A stretch of 64,000 nucleotides of DNA, from positions 138,307 to 202,306 of the forward strand of contig JAJZMF010000027.1 in the NCBI GenBank assembly GCA_021850325.1. Reading direction: 5' to 3'. The position numbers were made by a program, and so were the translations under genes. Shown here piece by piece: positions 60,318 to 64,000 of the stretch (its first letter is position 1; the number at the start of each line of letters is the position of its first letter). The notes under the pieces were generated by a model. The model had not been told where the DNA came from. It saw only the letters and a program-made list of their open reading frames with translations, and did no database searches. Source of the DNA: Actinomycetes bacterium. GTDB taxonomy: Bacteria > Actinomycetota > Acidimicrobiia > Acidimicrobiales > Palsa-688.

Positions 60318-63300
60318 CTACGATCTTCCCCGCGCAGAGGCGATCGCCGCCTCGATCGCCTTGGTCATGTTCGCCGTCCGGCGCCTGAACTGGAGCACCC
60401 GGACCGCCTCCGCCACAAGTTCCTCTTCGGTCCGTAGGAGGGTGTCGGACTGGATCCAACGGACCAGCGCAACGAGCTCTTGGTGGCTATAAGCACCGAT
60501 GCTCCCGAGGCCAGGTGTAACGGGAACGGGCCCCAGTCTGGAGCGCGGGGGAGGCTCCGGGGCAGTCTGGACAGGCTCGACCTCGGGGGGCCGGGGCTGG
60601 CCATCGTCGGCTGACGCCACCGCTGCTTGGTACGCGGAGACTGCTCTGGCGATTTCCTCGTTGCGGTGGCGGAACCATTCAGTCGACCAGATGCGATGAA
60701 ACCGCCAACCGAGGCGTTCGAGATGTTCCTGGCGGAGGCGGTCCCGGTCCCGGGCGGTAGCCGAGGAGTGGTAGGTAGCTCCGTCGCACTCGATGGCCAG
60801 CACCATCCGGCCCGGTTGTTTGGGGTGCTGAGCCACGTAGTCGATCCAATAGCCAGAGGCACCCCACTGGGCGACGAGAGGTACGCCTGCTCTTGTCAGC
60901 TGTGACTCGACGTCGCGCTCGAACGGGTTCAGGTCGGGTTTGTCTTTGGCAGCCTCGCCGAGGTTGGCTCCGCCGGATTCTGCGTACTCCAAGTACCGCC
61001 CGAGCATCTTGGCGCCCTCGGCCTTCAGGTTCCGGGTGTCCAAGTCGGCGGAGGTGAAGCTGGAGACGACGGTCATGTGCTTGCGCGCCCGCGTGATGGC
61101 GACATTGAGGCGGCGCTCTCCCCCGGCGTTGTTCAGGGGCCCAAACCGGTACTGCATGCGGCCGTCAGAGGTTTTGGTGTAACCGACCGTCAGGATGATG
61201 GAATCGCGCTCGTCGCCCTGGACCCGTTCGAGGTTCTTCACGAAGACCGGTTCCTTCACATGGCTCGATATCCAGTCATCGAGGACCGCGTCGGACTGAC
61301 GGGCACGACGAAGGCTCTCGTCGATGCGGTTGGCGTGCTTGATACCCATGGCTATGATCCCCAGCGATTCTCCCGGCCGGCTGCGAGCGTGCTCTACGAT
61401 CAGCCCGATGACGGCCGTGACCTCGTCAGAAGAAGATGTTTCTTCCGACGGCCTCCCTGGCCGCCAGGGCACGTGGACGTGCCGGACCGGCTCATCGACG
61501 CCGACGCCAGGGAACGTGGTCATGCCGTAGTTGTAGAGTGAGGGCTGCGCGTTCGAAAAGGCGATCAGCCGCTCGTCGCGTGACCTGTAGTGCCAAGCGA
61601 GCGTCCGCGTACCGATGGGTGCCGGCAGGACCGCCGCCATCTGGTCCAAGACGCTCTCCACGTCGGCGAGCAAAGAGGTGCCCATCTCGGCTTCCGCGTC
61701 TTCGTCGTCGATGCCGCCGCCCGACGGTGAAAAGAACGCCGTCGGAGGGAGCTGCTTGGGGTCGCCCGCGACTACCACTCGTTCTGCTCGGGCTATGACC
61801 CCTGCAGCATCGTGCGGGGTGACCTGGGACGCTTCGTCGAACACGGCGACATCGAAACAGCGCGCCATGGGCAAGAGCTGGGACACGACCAAGGGGCTCA
61901 TGGCCCAGCATGGTTTGAGGGCTCCCAGCACATCGGGCGCAGCCTGGTAAAGGTCCCGCATTGGCATGAAGCGACGCATGAGAGCGGCCTGCTTGGCTAC
62001 CACTTGGGACTGCTCTGGGTGCTCGTCGCGGGCAGCAGTGATCCTCTCTGCCACGGCCCGGCGTACACGCTGTGGCCCTGTGGCTATATGGGAACGGTCA
62101 GCGCTCGAGAAGTCGGAGACGTTACGAGAAGTCGCATTCCCATCGAACGCAGCGAGGACGGGATCATGGATCGCGAGGTGCTCGAGTATGGACGATGTCC
62201 ACACCGACTCAAGGGCGGAGAGAGCGGCGTCCACTCCGAGGTTGCGCGCCGTCAGATCCTCGAGGAGCGGCCCGAGCCCTGCACGCTGCAACGCAGCCCT
62301 CAGCGTCGTCAGCTCGGGCAGCTTGCCCAAGGTGTCGGTGTCGCCTGCAAGCTTGCCAAGTTGCTCGGCAAGCTTGCTCGGGCCCATTGAGGCAAGGTCG
62401 GTCGTCGCAGCGTAAGCGCCGAGCGCCCGCAGTTCGTCGCAAAGCTGCCCGAAGGGGCCTTTCAGCCCAGCCAGGTCGGAGGGAAGCCGCGGGCGGCCTC
62501 CGTCCAGGCTCAGCTGGCGCCAGCGTTCGCGCTCAGAGGCAGCTGCGCTGGCCGTTGTCGCCAGCGCTTTGGCGGGCACCTTAAGTCCCGGGCGCAGGCA
62601 CCCCCGCAATTGCGCCTTGGCCGACCGGTACCTGGAGCTGAGCACCGAGGCGAAGAGCCGGGAAACGGCGTTCGCGGGCAGCCGCAGGGCGTGTGCCAAC
62701 TCGTCGAGCCCGAGGTCGTACACGTCCGGCTCGAACCTCTCCAGCGTGGCTGTCACGTCGTCCAGCAACCGGAGGACAACATCCCAGCTTGCCACGTTGT
62801 CCGGCGGGCGAAGGCCACACGCCGAGACCACACCGGTCAGGCGGCGCGAGGCCTCGGGCCAGGTGTGGTTCGCTATGCCCGAAGCTGCAGTCATCGCCTT
62901 TTGCGCGTCCGAGGGGGTGGCGACGGTCCCCGCGGCCAACGCTCGCGCCCACGGGCTCGTGGCCGGCGACAAACGCAGGCCGCCGAGGTTCACGTAGGCG
63001 CGCAGTGACTGGCGGACATGATCGTAGGCATCGGCCCCTAAGGCTTCGAGGTCGTGGCCTCGGAGCCGGTAAGCCGAGCGTGCTGTCTCGGGAACGCCGA
63101 GGAGCCGGGACTGCGCCTCGTATACCGACAGCCCCCAGGGCTGACGGCGCTGGTGCATGGCTCGCTCGTGGTTCACCACATCGCTACGACGGCGCACGAG
63201 CTCTTGGTGCAGTGCGGTGACGTCAGGGAGCGCGATGCTAGAAGCGTCGGCCAGGGCGCGGGCCAGGTCCTGAGCCAGCTTGCGCTTGGAGGCAACGCCA

Positions 63301-64000
63301 TCGTGAAGGTCGAGCACCAGGTCGGCCAGGCCGACCTTGCTCAGGCGGTCGAGCACGGCATCGATGGCGGCTCGCTTCTCGGCCACGAAGAGGACCTTCT
63401 TGCCTCGGGCTGCCAGTGTCGCAACGAGGTTGGCGATGGTCTGGCTCTTTCCGGTACCCGGCGGCCCTTCGACCACCAGATCGCTACCGGCCACGACGGC
63501 GTTGATCGCATACGACTGCGAGGCGTCCGCGTCGACCACGAGGAACTCGTCTGCAGGGGCCACCCGGTCGGGCTCGGAGACTGGGACCGTGACCTGACGG
63601 TCTCTCACGGCCTGGGCCGCCGGCTCGTATCCGGCGATGGCGCACAGCAGGTCAGACGCAACCAGCGCGTCCATCCCGTTCTCTATGTCTTTGACCATCT
63701 CCCACTTGGCGTAGGAGAAGTTGCCCAGCACCACCCGTGGAGAGATGGCAAACCCCGGCACCGTCGAGGCGTTCTTGCCGATCCGCTCGAACAGTGCGCT
63801 CGGGTCCGGAGCGCCGTCTCCCCCCTCGTCGAGGAGGTCGAGAAGCTCGCCAGGGCCCACCTCGACGTTAAACTCGTTGCGCAACATGTACGCGAGGGTG
63901 GGGTTGAGCTCCCATTCCCCCGGTAAGGCCAGCTCGAAGCTTTCCTCGGCGCGACCCCTGGGGGACAGCGCTGCTTGGCGTAGGAGCACCGGAGCAGCCG
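60318..64000 (-). CDS. DUF4011-type SF1 helicase with Vsr-like nuclease and DUF3320 domains (partial, 5' end beyond window)
   Basis: At least 1,226 residues; the frame is open to the window edge, and the N-terminal DUF4011 region is missing. Residue numbers count from GTG 63989. Walker A GPPGTGKS (175-182), then FDEASQV (Walker B), GDPKQLPPT, WHYRSRDERL, VQGDERDSIIL and RRLNVAITRARKHM are SF1 helicase motifs. A Vsr/MTES_1575-type PD-(D/E)xK nuclease follows (FERDVESQL ... AIECDGATYHSS ... RIWSTEW), then DUF3320 at the C-terminus. This architecture corresponds to the anti-phage gene class named hhe. All motifs look intact. It is convergent with the DUF262 remnant. Confidence 0.85.
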   Translation of the reverse strand, partial: AAPVLLRQAALSPRGRAEESFELALPGEWELNPTLAYMLRNEFNVEVGPGELLDLLDEGGDGAPDPSALFERIGKNASTVPGFAISPRVVLGNFSYAKWEMVKDIENGMDALVASDLLCAIAGYEPAAQAVRDRQVTVPVSEPDRVAPADEFLVVDADASQSYAINAVVAGSDLVVEGPPGTGKSQTIANLVATLAARGKKVLFVAEKRAAIDAVLDRLSKVGLADLVLDLHDGVASKRKLAQDLARALADASSIALPDVTALHQELVRRRSDVVNHERAMHQRRQPWGLSVYEAQSRLLGVPETARSAYRLRGHDLEALGADAYDHVRQSLRAYVNLGGLRLSPATSPWARALAAGTVATPSDAQKAMTAASGIANHTWPEASRRLTGVVSACGLRPPDNVASWDVVLRLLDDVTATLERFEPDVYDLGLDELAHALRLPANAVSRLFASVLSSRYRSAKAQLRGCLRPGLKVPAKALATTASAAASERERWRQLSLDGGRPRLPSDLAGLKGPFGQLCDELRALGAYAATTDLASMGPSKLAEQLGKLAGDTDTLGKLPELTTLRAALQRAGLGPLLEDLTARNLGVDAALSALESVWTSSILEHLAIHDPVLAAFDGNATSRNVSDFSSADRSHIATGPQRVRRAVAERITAARDEHPEQSQVVAKQAALMRRFMPMRDLYQAAPDVLGALKPCWAMSPLVVSQLLPMARCFDVAVFDEASQVTPHDAAGVIARAERVVVAGDPKQLPPTAFFSPSGGGIDDEDAEAEMGTSLLADVESVLDQMAAVLPAPIGTRTLAWHYRSRDERLIAFSNAQPSLYNYGMTTFPGVGVDEPVRHVHVPWRPGRPSEETSSSDEVTAVIGLIVEHARSRPGESLGIIAMGIKHANRIDESLRRARQSDAVLDDWISSHVKEPVFVKNLERVQGDERDSIILTVGYTKTSDGRMQYRFGPLNNAGGERRLNVAITRARKHMTVVSSFTSADLDTRNLKAEGAKMLGRYLEYAESGGANLGEAAKDKPDLNPFERDVESQLTRAGVPLVAQWGASGYWIDYVAQHPKQPGRMVLAIECDGATYHSSATARDRDRLRQEHLERLGWRFHRIWSTEWFRHRNEEIARAVSAYQAAVASADDGQPRPPEVEPVQTAPEPPPRSRLGPVPVTPGLGSIGAYSHQELVALVRWIQSDTLLRTEEELVAEAVRVLQFRRRTANMTKAIEAAIASARGRS

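Larger units (their letters stand above)
59337..64000. mobile_element. Left end of a putative integrative element / defence island in tRNA-Lys (continues beyond the window)
   Basis: It starts at the break of the tRNA-Lys 3' fragment. To the right the sequence is visibly richer in A and T than the rest of the window, and the genes are restriction/defence-type (a broken DUF262/DUF1524 gene and a DUF4011-type helicase-nuclease). Because the 3' half lies at the left with its 3' end pointing left, the intact tRNA-Lys should be at the right end, off the window. No integrase is seen at this end. Confidence 0.55.

Noticed and set aside
1-64000. CRISPR arrays or complete insertion sequences
   Set aside because: No spaced direct repeats of CRISPR type and no transposase-like protein were found in the window.

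Overview
The window is a very G+C-rich piece of an actinobacterial chromosome. The evidence is gene content: a WhiB-type iron-sulphur regulator, the mycothiol glycosyltransferase MshA, an RsiG-like anti-sigma factor, a Get3/ArsA ATPase pair divergent from whiB (the arrangement around Rv3679-Rv3681c in Mycobacterium tuberculosis), a rex-hem cluster as in Streptomyces, and the order mshA / proC / small HTH gene / hemACD / hemB / hemL that also occurs in mycobacteria. Many genes start with GTG or TTG. A lineage outside the well-studied orders, perhaps Acidimicrobiia, is my inference; the sequence does not prove it.

Layout. 1-7.4 kb: an AGE-type sugar epimerase under a LacI regulator with a visible promoter and operator, a secreted protein of unknown function, a GNAT acetyltransferase, an aldo/keto reductase, and an EamA exporter divergent from an HTH-cupin regulator across a palindrome. 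7.6-12 kb: a CheY/CheX pair, a PLP decarboxylase, an alpha/beta hydrolase and a PAP2-like protein. 12-15.5 kb: whiB and the Get3-like pair, then a STAS protein divergent from an orphan receiver. 15.6-23.1 kb: tRNA-Pro, an acyl-CoA carboxylase subunit, a DUF45 peptidase, a histidine phosphatase, MoaD, RsiG, MshA, ProC, an excisionase-like HTH protein and a DUF62 enzyme. 23.2-31 kb: the rex-sirC-hemA-hemC-cobA/hemD-hemB-hemL cluster, which takes glutamyl-tRNA to uroporphyrinogen III and siroheme precursors. 31-48.9 kb: a menaquinone-reductase-like flavoprotein divergent from a complete 14-gene complex I operon, nuoA to nuoN. 48.9-59.3 kb: a 1,034-residue MprF-like fusion, a HAD phosphatase, HtpX, YajQ, tRNA-Tyr, a secreted TAP-like peptidase, a DUF1330 / sugar-acid dehydratase pair, and a membrane protein with a DUF4352-like domain.

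From about 59.3 kb to the end of the window the sequence changes. The 3' half of a tRNA-Lys gene, cut off exactly at the anticodon loop, lies on the minus strand. To its right the base composition is visibly less G+C-rich, and the genes are a broken DUF262/DUF1524 (GmrSD-type) restriction gene and a large DUF4011-type SF1 helicase with a Vsr-like nuclease domain that runs off the window. I read this as the left end of an integrative element or defence island inserted in a tRNA-Lys gene. The intact tRNA-Lys, and probably the integrase, should lie to the right.

A second theme is promoter architecture. At least eleven genes have a TANNNT hexamer (often TAGCCT or TAGCAT) ending only 6-9 bases before the start codon, which predicts leaderless transcripts. 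Two candidate c-di-GMP-binding proteins (an RsiG-like protein with both signature motifs, and YajQ) suggest that c-di-GMP signalling operates here.
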